NCBI GenBank assembly: GCA_021613535.1
Contig: CP075493.1
Location: forward strand, 17,422,001 to 17,486,000
Direction: 5' to 3'
DNA from: Adineta vaga
Lineage: Eukaryota; Rotifera
Length of the DNA: 64,000 bases
In this document: positions 44,524 to 55,815 of the stretch, piece by piece
How positions within the stretch are numbered: position 1 is the stretch's first letter
How the letters are laid out: every line of letters begins with the position of its first letter
The notes under the pieces: model-generated
What the model was told of the DNA's origin: nothing
The model's database searches: none
Seen by the model: the letters and a program-made list of their open reading frames with translations, nothing else
Position numbers and translations under genes: made by a program

Positions 44524-46115
44524 TAACGGGTGTCACAAAATGAATGAGCCTCTCCGTATTTTTCATTTTTCTCCCCTATTTTTCGGCATGGGAAAGCAAA
44601 TTTTTTTATCAAAAGATTCCTCGTCAAATTCTCTACAAACGTAGATACTTTTAATATCTTAAATAATTTCCATCATTCTGTGACATACGATACAATCTAT
44701 TGGTCCAAGAAGCACAACTTTCAAAGACAATATTTTTTCGAATTTTTTTTACTGCACGTTTTAATTCTTGGATCAATGTTGGTTTAGATGTCACTTTATT
44801 CCAGTTGATCACCTTCACAAATTCATCCCAAATACAGTAATCCAATGGGTTAAGATCAGGGCTGTTAGGTGGCCAATGGTCTTTATCAATAAATGCTGGA
44901 AAATTGTCATGACACCATTGTTGTGTTAAACGATGAGTATGGGGTCTAGCCCCATCTTGTTGGAATGTCCAATCGTTTCCAAACACATGATTTCCATATT
45001 TAAGTGCCACAGGAAGCATCTCCTTAATGTATCGATCATGGTTGGCTGTACCTTTTTCAAATATCACCAATGGAGATACACCTTTGGAACATACACCAAG
45101 CCATACCATGACTTTTTCAGGAAATTTTTTTTTCTGATGAATACCACCTTTCTGATTAGCTTCATCACGATTTGCAGCCCATATACGATCGTTCTGGCTA
45201 TTGTAAGCTCCATCAATGTCGAACATTTTTTCGTCAGAAAACAGAATTTTCAATGTTTCCTGCTTTCGAAAATTTGTTCGTATCCAGTTGGCAAACTTTT
45301 TTCTTTTTTCTTTCTGCTCTTCGGTAAGTACTGGTTCGATCACATGTTTATAAGGTCGACAGCCAAGATCATCCCGAAGAATTCTGCGAGCACTTTCGTG
45401 AGATATACTCAGATCAAGTGCAAGTCCTCTAGTCGATATCTTTTTTCGTTGTAGCTTTTGCTTGACCTTCTTGATGTTGGCATTAGTTCGAGCTGTACGT
45501 GGACGACCTGATGACACTGATAAATTGATAGAACCAGTTTCATCAATCATTTTGTACCATCTTTTGATAGTTGCTAAACCGATTACCCCATTCAAATCAC
45601 GAAAAACCTTCGTTGGATTGTCACCATTTTGATGTTTCAAGGCTACCACTTTCTGTAAATCTTCGCTTTTCATTATCAGAAAACTGAATCTTTTGCAAAA
45701 AATGTTGAGAAAATAAAAAAAGAGGATCGAGACAATTTTCCAGTATTTATTGATAAAGACCATTGGCCACCTAACAGCCCTGATCTTAACCCATTGGATT
45801 ACTGTATTTGGGATGAATTTGTGAAGGTGATCAACTGGAATAAAGTGACATCTAAACCAACATTGATCCAAGAATTAAAACGTGCAGTAAAAAAAATTCG
45901 AAAAAATATTGTCTTTGAAAGTTGTGCTTCTTGGACCAATAGATTGTATCGTATGTCACAGAATGATGGAAATTATTTAAGATATTAAAAGTATCTACGT
46001 TTGTAGAGAATTTGACGAGGAATCTTTTGATAAAAAAATTTGCTTTCCCATGCCGAAAAATAGGGGAGAAAAATGAAAAATACGGAGAGGCTCATTCATT
46101 TTGTGACACCCGTTA
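44524..46115. mobile_element. Palindromic DD37D (maT-type) mariner element
   Basis: Both outer ends carry the same inverted terminus (AACGGGTGTCACAAAATGAA) next to TA dinucleotides (44522-44523, 46116-46117), the usual mariner target. The left part holds a full transposase gene on the minus strand. The right part (45733-46115) is an inverted copy of the left end (44524 to about 44910), including the last 60 or so codons of the transposase. I noted one mismatch in the portion compared by eye. The element therefore folds back on itself and lacks its own 5' terminus. Confidence 0.85.
44651..45673 (-). CDS. Mariner (maT, DD37D) transposase
   Basis: Intact 340-residue frame from the ATG at 45673, the usual length for the family. 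It opens with a helix-turn-helix region (DLQKVVALKHQNGDNPTKVF), a GRPRT linker (SSGRPRTART) and a second HTH (GLALDLSISHESARRIL). The catalytic Asp residues are in LFSDEKMF, FQQDGARPH and SPDLNPLDY. The second and third are separated by 37 residues, giving DD37D, typical of maT elements. The frame could be extended upstream into the inverted arm, but family length and the MKSEDLQ start favour this ATG. It is intact enough to be active in principle, if the fold-back ends are tolerated. Confidence 0.85.
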   Translation of the reverse strand: MKSEDLQKVVALKHQNGDNPTKVFRDLNGVIGLATIKRWYKMIDETGSINLSVSSGRPRTARTNANIKKVKQKLQRKKISTRGLALDLSISHESARRILRDDLGCRPYKHVIEPVLTEEQKEKRKKFANWIRTNFRKQETLKILFSDEKMFDIDGAYNSQNDRIWAANRDEANQKGGIHQKKKFPEKVMVWLGVCSKGVSPLVIFEKGTANHDRYIKEMLPVALKYGNHVFGNDWTFQQDGARPHTHRLTQQWCHDNFPAFIDKDHWPPNSPDLNPLDYCIWDEFVKVINWNKVTSKPTLIQELKRAVKKIRKNIVFESCASWTNRLYRMSQNDGNYLRY

Positions 46116-46117
46116 TA

Positions 46118-48186
46118 ATGAGATATTCGCAGAGTACTTCAAAAAATAGAAATCAATTTACTATAAATAAAAATAACAACAAGCAAACTGTTCATCTAAT
46201 CAAGAATTTTATTAGGGTCATCATAGGTGTTGGTAAGTAAACTTGGCAGTGTATGAGATTATAGCGCGGTTCTGCGTTTTTAAGATTATGATTACGTTTT
46301 CAAAAAAAATCAAAGATTTTGATTCAAGAATGGTGCATTAGTACTAAGCATAATTTCATCAAACGCTATAATACATAGTATTCAATGATCATAAAATGTG
46401 CGATCCTATGATTACTAAAAATTAAAGAATAATTTTCCTAATAGATAACATCACTTTTTAGCATTACAAATAATTGAAAGCAGTTTACTTGTACGTTTGA
46501 TTGCCATTGAATAATATATTACAATGAAAATGTCGTTATTCTCTTGTATTTATGTATGCACGTCATATCAGTATCTGTGTATGGATAATTTTTTCAACAT
46601 ATAATATCGATTGATAGAAATAAAAAATAGCTAGATGGCGTAATGAGACGATAGCGATCAGACATATCTCGCAAACAAAATGTCAGAACATAGAAAAAAT
46701 GAATAAAAAAGCATCGAAAGACAATGCATCCCTACAAAAACAATCTGATTCAACAAAATGAAACATGTTTGTGTTTCAAACTCTTATTTTACAATAATCG
46801 ATCATTTAGATAAATTCGATGCATTAGTTCTACGCTGTGAAGTCAGTAGTATGAACTTTTAATCCTCTTGAAATTATTCTTTATAATCACTGTCATATTT
46901 AATAGTATCTTTCCAACAGTTTCTCCTCAATATAGATAAATAAATATTGATCATAGTTTTTATCATATAGACTTTATCTATATCAATATCGATGACATTC
47001 AATGAGTATATTTAATATTGTAATTAATTGAGTGAAAAAACATGCACAGCCTAATTACTTTTATTCGATAAATAGAATTTTGTTAAAACTATTAAAGCTT
47101 TCTTTCTCAATATAAATCTCGATAAATCTCTTCTGAATGAAGATATAAACTATCTTATACAACATCCTTCATGTTGAAAATCTACTTATCTAATATTTTC
47201 ATTTGTTATAAGCGCGCGATGTAATTTCTATATAATTGTTCTAATAAATCGAAAGTAATATTACAAAATGTGCAAATGTCTATTCTAAATAACCAGTTCA
47301 CTATCAAATATATAAAAGATTTTGTTTGATAAATCAATCCCGAAATAATTGTATCGATCGAATACTGTCAGGAAATGTTTTAAGAGGAATTACGTTTCAA
47401 TTTCCTGTGAAATCTGATACGATATTTATAAGATGAATAAGTTGATACTTGGAATCAACGTATTAAATTTGTTGCATAACTATTCGATTTATATGATCTC
47501 TTTTTTCCGAAAAACATAAAATATACAAAAGAATTCATACATTTCTCTTGAATCAATCAGTTGTTTTCAACAGTTTTTAGTTATTTTTCTTCTGTTTATT
47601 TTTCATCCACTCACAAAATCAAAGAATGAAATGGGCGTGGATGGCCGAATACAAGAGACCCTCATTCACAACCACACTTTCAAGAAAGTTTCAAGATAAT
47701 TCCAACGCATTTTCTCGAATGTAGCAACTATTTTGAAATATCTTTTCATAAATTTGATTTATCCAATGGAACAAACGAAGTCATCCAAGAATATCGACTG
47801 AGTTCCTTTTTTTCTTCATTTGTTTCTCTCAAATACTTTATCGAATACCATCATCGTTATCCAATTAATTCATAGTAAAATAATCATATTATTATTTCAT
47901 ATCTCATGAAACTTGATTATGATCATTGTAGAATATCTCGCTAAGACCATTGTAAGTGTGATCGTCAAGATGTGAGAAAAGAAATATCATTGCTTTTTTT
48001 CGAAAATTAAGTAATCGAAAATACTTATGTTGTGAAAACTATAGGATTAGGTCCATCATTTTTGCCTACGCAAAAGTATTTTTCAATGTCAAATATATCG
48101 ATTAAAATTTCATTACATGAAAATCTTTTAATCTCAATTTAATTGTGCCATTCTTGAAAGTCAGGTTTTGTTCTAGATTACACACA

Positions 48187-48218
<32 letters not shown>

Positions 48219-48258
48219 GTGTAAGAATATAGATCTAAAATTAAAAGAAAGAAAGAAA
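46118..48258. other. AT-rich intergenic region
   Basis: No convincing gene. A (TA)n microsatellite lies at 48187-48219, just upstream of the LRR gene. Confidence 0.45.
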
Positions 48259-49158
48259 ATGACACAATTCAAGATTGTTTTTATCATTTATTGTTGTTGG
48301 TTATTGATGAAATGTGAAGGAAATATACAATGTGATCAATATGGCAATGATTTGGATATTCTGTCAAGTTTTCCATTTACTGTTAGTCTTGATTATAAAC
48401 AACAAGGACCCAATAAAAATACGGCTATTTTAGATTCAACAAATTCATCTGTTGTTATGATTCAACTTCGACAAGTTGGAAGCATTGTACCGGAAAGTGT
48501 TTTCTGTTTGAAAAAATTAAAATCTTTAGATATAATGAATATGGTTTTCGTCAATAATATCGTTCCAGATGCTCTATCAAATCTTCAAGAACTTTTTTCT
48601 CTTAGTATAAGAAATACACCAATTACTAAAATGACAGAAAAATTATCAATTCTTGCAAAACTTGAAAGTTTATTCTTAGAAAAATGTTCACTTACTCATT
48701 TACCAAATTTAAGTGGATTGAAGAAATTGAATTCACTTTCTCTTCCAGAAAATCAACTATCCAATCTTGAAGGTTTAACAAATGTCTCTTCACTACATCT
48801 CTATAAAAATCAATTCACAGAAATTCCAACTATGGAAATACCTGAAGCACTTTATCGACTTAATATGAATTATAATCCAGTAATTGACATGTCTTACATT
48901 CTTCTTTTCAAGAATATAACCGAAATTCGCATTGCTGAATCACATATTCCGGTTATTCCATCACATATTGGTTTACTTAAAAAGCTTTCATTTTTAGATT
49001 TATCTCATACAGAAATAACTCGTGTACCACGAAGTCTTTTAAATTTACCGTATCTTCAATATTTAGTCGTACAACGCAATGCAATTCCAAAAGAAGAAGT
49101 TGATTCACTTAAAAGCGATCTACTCAATAAACAATCAAAAGTCAATTTACTTATCTAA
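48259..49158 (+). CDS. Secreted leucine-rich-repeat protein
   Basis: Single intact exon, 299 residues. A signal peptide (FKIVFIIYCCWLLMKCEG) is followed by about eight LRRs with the L..L.L..N/C.L..L pattern (for example LKKLNSLSLPENQLSNLEGL and LKKLSFLDLSHTEITRVP). No second membrane helix or kinase is present, so the product is probably secreted. The start is the ATG directly ahead of the signal peptide. LRR proteins of this kind bind protein or carbohydrate partners; the partner is unknown. Confidence 0.8.
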   Translation: MTQFKIVFIIYCCWLLMKCEGNIQCDQYGNDLDILSSFPFTVSLDYKQQGPNKNTAILDSTNSSVVMIQLRQVGSIVPESVFCLKKLKSLDIMNMVFVNNIVPDALSNLQELFSLSIRNTPITKMTEKLSILAKLESLFLEKCSLTHLPNLSGLKKLNSLSLPENQLSNLEGLTNVSSLHLYKNQFTEIPTMEIPEALYRLNMNYNPVIDMSYILLFKNITEIRIAESHIPVIPSHIGLLKKLSFLDLSHTEITRVPRSLLNLPYLQYLVVQRNAIPKEEVDSLKSDLLNKQSKVNLLI

Positions 49159-50359
49159 TTTCTTTTCTTTCTCTTTATTTTATAATGAGAATATCAATAA
49201 AAGTTGATTAAGAAGAAATTCTCATCGGACGATAGTTCGGATATCACGTGTTATAATAGAACGAAGAAAAAATATTGCAGAAATAAGAGAGATTGCATAC
49301 TAGTCACGTTGATCTCTCTCTCTATATGTAATGTTTTCTATCATTCTCGATTCGACAAAGAAAATAATTTTATATACTATTTTCGATTTTACTTCAAATC
49401 ATATAGAATTACTTTTCTTCTTTTCATGCAACATTTTCTCATTAGAAATGAGAATGACAAGGATATTAATCATTTGTCTACTTCTCGATAGGGTGTAGAT
49501 AGGAGTGAAGAAGATATACCCACATCCACCCTCAAGAGAACGTTCAACGATCAAAATATCATATTTCTTTGTATTTTTATCTTGTTAAGTTATTTTGTTA
49601 AACAATTTTGAGAAAAAAAAAAGAATTTATATGAAGAGAAGTTCGATCTTTTTCTAAAAAATGTTTCTCATATCGAATTCTTTATTAAATCGAGAAAATC
49701 AATAAATCCGAAAGAATGAAATTATTCGAAATCTTGAAAACTTAAGAATACATCCTATTCCGTAATGTTGCATATTAGAGTGTGGATAGGGGTGAAATAA
49801 GTATAGCATCCGTACTCATCCACATCGTATATACTCATATCCAATAAAAAATACTCAATAGAATCATCTTAAAATTGTAGATGTATCTCGTAGCTATCTT
49901 CATTCTCAAGGTATAAAAGAATTTATTTTACGTTGATGAATTTGTAAAAGATTTGTGTACTAAAAAGGAATATTGTAAAAAGTACGTAACTATGCTGACA
50001 TGATTATTTACCTTCGATAAATTCATTCATTTTCTTGACAATATAAAGAATTCTTTAAACTAATACAATGTGATTTTAAAAAATGTATTTATCGCAACAA
50101 GAAAAAGAATTGACAATTAAAAGAACATTTCACTTTCTTTTTATTGTTAAAAAAATATAAAAAGTATTGTCATGTCTCAGACAGTTTTTGTACAACAAAT
50201 AAACTGTTTGGTAAGTGATTTCTTCAATTCCTTTTTCTTCATCACGATCTCGCTCAAATCCATTATCTTAATATATTCAATATGATTTGATATAGTTAAC
50301 AAGTTTTTATTTAGTATATAGTTTGTAATCTTCGCATTTGCACAGTAATTATTATCATA
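49159..50359. other. Intergenic with two degenerate hairpins
   Basis: Telomere-like pairs at 49490-49535 (AGGGTGTAGATAGG ... CCACATCCACCCTCAAG) and 49777-49828 (GAGTGTGGATAGGGG ... ACTCATCCACATCG). Short open frames here have no features of a gene. Confidence 0.5.
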
Positions 50360-52017
50360 ATGGCATCTAGCGAACACCATCGTCCAAGTGGAAGCGAGCG
50401 TTTTGTCGCTAATACAACAAAGCTTGAATGGACAAAGACTGGACGTGAAGCAGTGATGTTTAGCTTTGTGAATAGTACAGTAATAAAGTAAGGGGTAAAT
50501 TAATAAAATTTTTCTTTTATACTTTGACATGATAATGAACTTTAGTTGATTAGAAAGCTTTCACATAGAATTAAAATATTAAAACAGTATGTTTGGCAAA
50601 TGGAGTATTTCAATGTAATTTCGAATAATTCCATACATAATAGGAATTAAGCGAAAAAACAAAACGATACGTCGAAAACTAGAAAAATCAAATCTACATA
50701 CCTTCAGAATTAATTAAAATATTGATTTGTGACATTTTTCAGGTCTATTTCAAAAGATTTGATGGGAAATTTGACACCAACTCTCATTTCAAAGGTTTCA
50801 ACCGATCAGCGCCTACAAGCGAGTGAAAGTATGGTAAGAATCAATATAGAAAATATAAATACCTTTCTTTTGATATTTCGTTGACAAAAAATCAACAAAT
50901 GTTTGAACTATCTTTGAGTATTTTTCTCTGATTATCTCAAGTCAATTCTTTTTGACTCTCTAAAACGTTTTTGCCTTTCTCATAAACTAAAACAAATAAG
51001 ATTTGTCCTGTGTAATTCATTAAGTATAAAAGAGATAATTTACCAAATATTTCTTTATATATCTTTTCGAACACAATAACATACAAAAACTTCGTCTTAT
51101 TTGTTTTCGATATATAAATTCTGTTTAATCCAAACTTTGATATATTTGAATTTGATTAGAGTTAATCTTATTTTATCTTCGTTTGAAAAGATTTATGTGA
51201 TAGAACTACTATTTTAGTATAGTATAGTGAATAACAGGTTTCAATTAGTTCTCATATGATGTACAGAAATGAGCCATATGCAGCTGCTTCGTTGGTTAAT
51301 TTATCTTTGAAAGAGTAAATCTTTTGTATTTCATAGAAAAATCAAATGATTCCCGTGTTGCAAACATTAAATAAAGCTTTGGACGAAAAAAATGTGTTTC
51401 GTCTTCTTGAAGCCTATACACTGGAGAGTCCATTTTATCGGCAACTCAATCAGAGGCTTGCCAGTGAAGCAAATATTCATTGGTCAATCGATCTATTAAT
51501 GGAAGAAAGTGACGATGCTTCTACTATATTATTGAAGGCACAAAAATGGCAGTGGCACAAAATTTTCGCATTTTCAATTATTGGTAACGAACTATTACTC
51601 GAGCCGCATAAGCAATACAAGGGTACTGTATATCGTGGTATGCGCTGCGATCTCAGTGACATCGAACAATATCATAAAGGTGAATGTATTATCAATATGG
51701 CCTTTCTCTCAACATCCAAAGACGAAGAAATGGCTGCAGGTTTCGCACCATCATCAGACGACGGAAAACAATCCGTTCTTTGTACGTATATTCTGAACAA
51801 GAGCTCTTTTGCGATCGACATTGAGAGTATTTCTAAGTTTTCTACGGAAAAGGAAGTGCTCATCATGCCTCACAATATATTCGAAGTAAAAAACATTGGG
51901 AAGAAAAATAATATGATAACCATCGAGCTTAACAGCGTTTTGGGTGTTTTGGAAAGCTTTACTCCATGTCAAAAGTGCTCTTTATGCATGAGTATCATAT
52001 GTTGTTGTTGCTGCTAA
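50360..52017 (+). CDS. Arginine-type mono-ADP-ribosyltransferase (ART)
   Basis: Four exons (50360-50487, 50743-50833, 51238-51294, 51337-52017) join in phase to 318 residues. The third donor (GTTAAT at 51295) is weak but is the only one that keeps phase. The catalytic R-S-E set is visible: Arg in YKGTVYRGM, Ser-Thr-Ser in MAFLSTSKDE, and the EKE pair in FSTEKEVLIMP. These bind NAD+ and transfer ADP-ribose, usually to arginine when the motif is E-x-E. The C-terminus ends in a Cys-rich tail (CSLCMSIICCCCC) that could be palmitoylated. There is no signal peptide, so it is probably intracellular. ART genes are often expanded in bdelloids (recalled). Confidence 0.75.
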
Positions 52018-52188
52018 ATTTATAAAACTGAATGTAAATTCCTATATGAAAATCTTATTGAACTATCGAATTAAAAATAAGTAAATTATCAGACTGACCT
52101 GAACCGATACTATAAAACACAAGTTGTAGAAATTATTAATCATTTAGAATCATTTTTTCATCATAATAGATATTTTTATCCAATTAGT

Positions 52189-52279
52189 AGGGTGGGGTGG
52201 GTGTGGGTGTGGGTGTGTGTGCATGAGAGTGAGACTACAAATGAATAACAAACACTCTCAGTCTCATCTACACCCTCAA
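52189..52279. repeat. Telomere-like hairpin element
   Basis: GGGTGGGGTGGGTGTGGGTG ... CATCTACACCCTCAAG, with an inner pair GAGAGTGAGAC/GTCTCA... in the loop. Confidence 0.7.
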
Positions 52280-52479
52280 GATAGGTATGTAATCTTCATG
52301 ATTGTTTTGATAATATCCGTATTTCAATTAAAATTCTCATAACAATCTCTTTTAAATAAATCAACTTCAAATATCAGTTAGAAAAAAATATATTCCGATA
52401 GATGTGGATTAAGGTATTTCTTCTTCATTCGCACTCATCGTTCAGTAAAAAAAACTGTATTTACATCATTTTAGGAGTT

Positions 52480-52977
52480 AGGAAAAAACCAAGCTATTAG
52501 TTCAACTGTATCAGTTATTGGACCATTGTTAATATCATAGAGAATTTCATTCTACCCTAGCCTGAATTTTACGAGTGTCTGTAGAGAAAACAATATAAAT
52601 ATTAATTATATACTACCTTATTCCAACGCAGGCTTCGGCTAAAAACAGTGTTGCATCATCATGAATCGCATTTGCATCGAGATTTAGTGTAACAAGCGTC
52701 TGTTTTATAAAGAAAAAGAAAAACTAATAAAATATAAATTATTTTCTTAAACAATTACCGTATTCTGCCGTAATGCATCGAATAGGTTTTGTATTCCTTT
52801 AGATCCAATTAAACAACCTTCAAGATTTAGTTCCGTGATTGTCTTTAAAATGACAATAATTAGGAAAAGAATAATACGGTAATAAGGATTTACTAGATTG
52901 AATCGTAGTGTGTGAGCGATATGCTTTGCTTCTTCATTTCGTAGTTGAAATCCCATGCACATCAATGTCGTAATAGT
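52480..52977 (-). pseudogene. NLR-type (RNI-like) LRR gene fragment
   Basis: Consecutive short exons each carry about one ribonuclease-inhibitor-type LRR: 52977-52896 (TITTLMCMGFQL...EAKHIAHTL), about 52846-52759 (TITELNLEGCLIGSKGIQNL) and about 52702-52615 (TLVTLNLDANAIHDDATLF). They are separated by GT-AG introns of about 50-56 bp. A fourth unit near 52560 has an in-frame stop (FRLG, TAG, NEIL). One exon per repeat is the usual layout of NLRC3-like/RNI proteins. No NACHT domain or start is present upstream, so it is a truncated remnant. Confidence 0.6.
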
Positions 52978-53159
52978 CTATGAGAAAAATAGTATGAAAA
53001 TCAGAAGTTCAAGATTTCAATAGATTTTAGTCGTACAGTCTTTTTCACTGTTTCTAACAAAACATAAGTAAAATCTTACTTTTTCTTTTTCAGGAACATC
53101 AAGATTCTCATATGAACAATATGTAACTAAACGATAATTATTGTTTACCACTGAAACTT

Positions 53160-53736
53160 CATTTTCATATATGAGAGAAAAAAAACGGTCGATTACCGAC
53201 CGGTCCGGTCCGGTGTCAATTTTTCTATACTCTTATCAGCTTTGTTATGCGACATTTGTGTCATTTTAGATGCGTTTGAAACTTCACTGCGTGCGAACAC
53301 GCATGTAACCTAGTAGAGTCAAGCCGGACAATAAACGAATTTTCAATCGTACGCGATCTAGTCGAATTACTAGTGTGACGGACGTCGACATACTGTCGTT
53401 AATACGATAAAGATAGAGAAATCTTTTGCCTTGTGGAGACTTCTAGCGAAAAGAAGCGACTTTCTCTTTTTTTTTCTCTGTGTCATTCTATCACTCTGTC
53501 ACTCTCGTGTTGTTAACTTCTGTTATCTGTGTCATGATGATGGTGAAAGAAATAAAATTCTCTTGCTCATCACAACGTTGCTGCTTTTATCGCAATGTAA
53601 AAGAAACTTGCTCATGTTTTTTCTTTTCTTATTTAGTACAAGATAACAGCAAATTTTTCCTTAGTATAGTTGATCTATTTGCTGTTCGCGATTACTACAG
53701 TATGTGTATTGGACTAAATCCACGCGAGTAACTACA
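53160..53736. other. Upstream region of the hydroxylase gene
   Basis: Contains a short GC-rich palindromic cluster (CGATTACCGACCGGTCCGGTCCGGT, split at 53189-53214) in otherwise AT-rich DNA, followed by T/C-rich sequence. The open frames at 53431-53731 have no domain and look like 5' UTR. Confidence 0.4.
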
Positions 53737-54534
53737 ATGAATCCAAGCTTAACACATCTCTTGCTCTTGATTATTGCCATATCATTAAGAGGGCCCGTTG
53801 CTGCTTTCTTGTTAGGGTTCGTCAACATAGCAATCGGTGAACTGATCATACATAAATACATATTTCATGGACACTGGAAAGTATCAAAGCAGACACACAT
53901 ACCGGATGTTACCACTCGAAATCCATTCATCCTGCTTCACAACAAAATCATGAAGTTTTTCAACTCCATATTCCATCCCTTCTATGTTCAACATTGGTTA
54001 GCTCATCACAAACATGTTATCATCGACACGAAATATATTGGTGAGCATGGAGAATGTTCAGAGCATCTCCGACTTAAAACACTACAACAGTATCCCAAAA
54101 ACACAGCGTCCTTACTAAATTCTTCCATGGGCATGGACGCAACTATTTATGGACTCATTTATCAATATGCACTGCTTGTCTTCACCCCTCTGCCATATTG
54201 TGGACTTGTATTCTGGCATGACAAACCATGGTCTTTCCTTATTTATCTACTTCCTTCATTACTATTACCCCTTTCCACTATTTATCATAAGTATCTGCAT
54301 ATGTCTGATGTTTCTCGACGAAAAAAAATTCCTTGGTACTTTCGGTGGTTATTGTCAGATGCCGGGGATCAAGTCGTCAAAAAGCATTTCATGCATCATC
54401 ACACGAATAATGATCGTAATTGGAACTTTATTGTATTTGCAGATACGATTACCAATCTGTTCGACAGTACAAACTTGGAGCCAGATGAGAGAACAATAGG
54501 ATATATGAAAAAATTGGGATTAGAAATGGAATAA
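53737..54534 (+). CDS. Membrane di-iron fatty-acid/sterol hydroxylase-like protein
   Basis: Single exon, 265 residues from the ATG at 53737. Four hydrophobic segments and clustered histidines mark the fatty-acid hydroxylase superfamily: HKYIFHGHW, QHWLAHHKHV, YHKYLHM and KHFMHHHTNND. These His boxes hold two irons and use O2 to hydroxylate (or desaturate) lipid chains or sterols in the ER membrane. The frame is intact. The substrate cannot be read from sequence; sterol C4/C5, fatty-acid 2-hydroxylase or carotenoid-type activities are possible. There is no cytochrome b5 domain, unlike classical FA2H. Confidence 0.75.
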   Translation: MNPSLTHLLLLIIAISLRGPVAAFLLGFVNIAIGELIIHKYIFHGHWKVSKQTHIPDVTTRNPFILLHNKIMKFFNSIFHPFYVQHWLAHHKHVIIDTKYIGEHGECSEHLRLKTLQQYPKNTASLLNSSMGMDATIYGLIYQYALLVFTPLPYCGLVFWHDKPWSFLIYLLPSLLLPLSTIYHKYLHMSDVSRRKKIPWYFRWLLSDAGDQVVKKHFMHHHTNNDRNWNFIVFADTITNLFDSTNLEPDERTIGYMKKLGLEME

Positions 54535-55815
54535 ATCTTAATGTGATTTTTTCTTTTTGATCTTCTTATTCCAATTCAGATTCAAGAAAGGTTAGATCGA
54601 CTATTCTCTCCAGTTGTAAAAAGTTCTGAGGGTGAGGGTGAGTTTGAACATAGAATATAAAGGAATGAATAACAAAGAAATCTTTTCATTTGTCCACGAG
54701 ACTATTCATTCGAATTCATTCAAACTGTCCACAAGGATATGCTTTAATAAATACGAGAAAGATGGCCGATCAATTCGTCATATTTATATATGAGAATAAG
54801 AGAGACAAGTATGAGAGCGAATCGATAATTGAATTACACGATTTAGACTAACTTGTTATACTGCTGATACAAGTATTTTCGTATAGATCTGCCAGTTCTA
54901 CTGGATTGAAAGAAAAGTAGTTGGAAAAAGGAACTTCGAAACAAGTATTTGAGAAGTGAAGTATCGAAGAGTAAAATTTCACTCATCTTTCTAACTGATC
55001 ATAACTGAGAGTCCGCACAAAACTATGAATAAATTATCAAGAAAAAAACCTTTTGACAAGATGAGAGCAAGACTTGTTTCCTTTATTATTCTTAAGATTT
55101 TCACTACCCTTTCACAGTATCAGACAACAGACAACTATCTACTGATTCGATATTAAGGTCACTTCATAAAGACTATTCAATCTTGAGGGTGTTGGTGTGT
55201 GTAAAGATGATTAAAAGAACACACATACCGCACAAGTCCCTCCATAAATAATTAACAAAAATGTCATATATCTTTGTGGCCAGCAATAGCGCTATAGATT
55301 CTTTGATGATTATCACAATAATTAATATTAATTACTTCAAAAGTCATTGATTTTGTTCGGAAGAAACAAAGATTAAACAAAAACTAATAATTTCTTATAT
55401 TTTATATATTTTTCCACCTTCTCGATCGGTCAATCAGTTAATTAAAATAAATTAGAATAGATAATGACGTCTGAAAACATTTATCATTGTGAGAAAAATT
55501 CCTTTTTTTTCTGAATATCTTGATTATTTTATCTAATTAGATTAGAGAGTGTGGGTGTGGGTGGATCATGGATAGCTTGAGATTAACACTCAATCTCACA
55601 CCCTTTTAATTAGAAAAATATTGTAAATAGTTTATGATAGTACTTATGTTTAATTGCGCATCATTCATAAAAAATAGAAATTTTCCTTATAGAAAGAAAT
55701 GTAGGCAATGGTGACAAGAAATAAGCAAAAGAAGCAAAATTAAAGAGTTTTTGGAATATTTCTGTGATATTGTTGTAAGATAAAAAAAGATAAATATATG
55801 AGTCTTTCGAACAAT
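54535..55815. other. Intergenic with three telomere-like elements
   Basis: G-arm at 54626-54645 (TGAGGGTGAGGGTGAG), a degenerate pair at 55181-55245 (CTTGAGGGTGTTGGTGTG ... CACACATACCGCAC) and a clearer one at 55546-55603 (GAGTGTGGGTGTGGGTGG ... CTCACACCC). No gene seen. Confidence 0.55.

Noticed and set aside
44933-45454. Plus-strand open frame antisense to the mariner transposase
   Set aside because: Shadow of the intact transposase gene on the other strand.
49204-49491. Plus-strand open frame after the LRR gene
   Set aside because: Composition is what AT-rich DNA gives by chance; it reads into a telomere-like element and has no domain.
53431-53731. Overlapping plus-strand open frames upstream of the hydroxylase
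   Set aside because: Hydrophobic Phe/Leu/Ser runs from T-rich sequence; best explained as 5' UTR/promoter of the hydroxylase gene.
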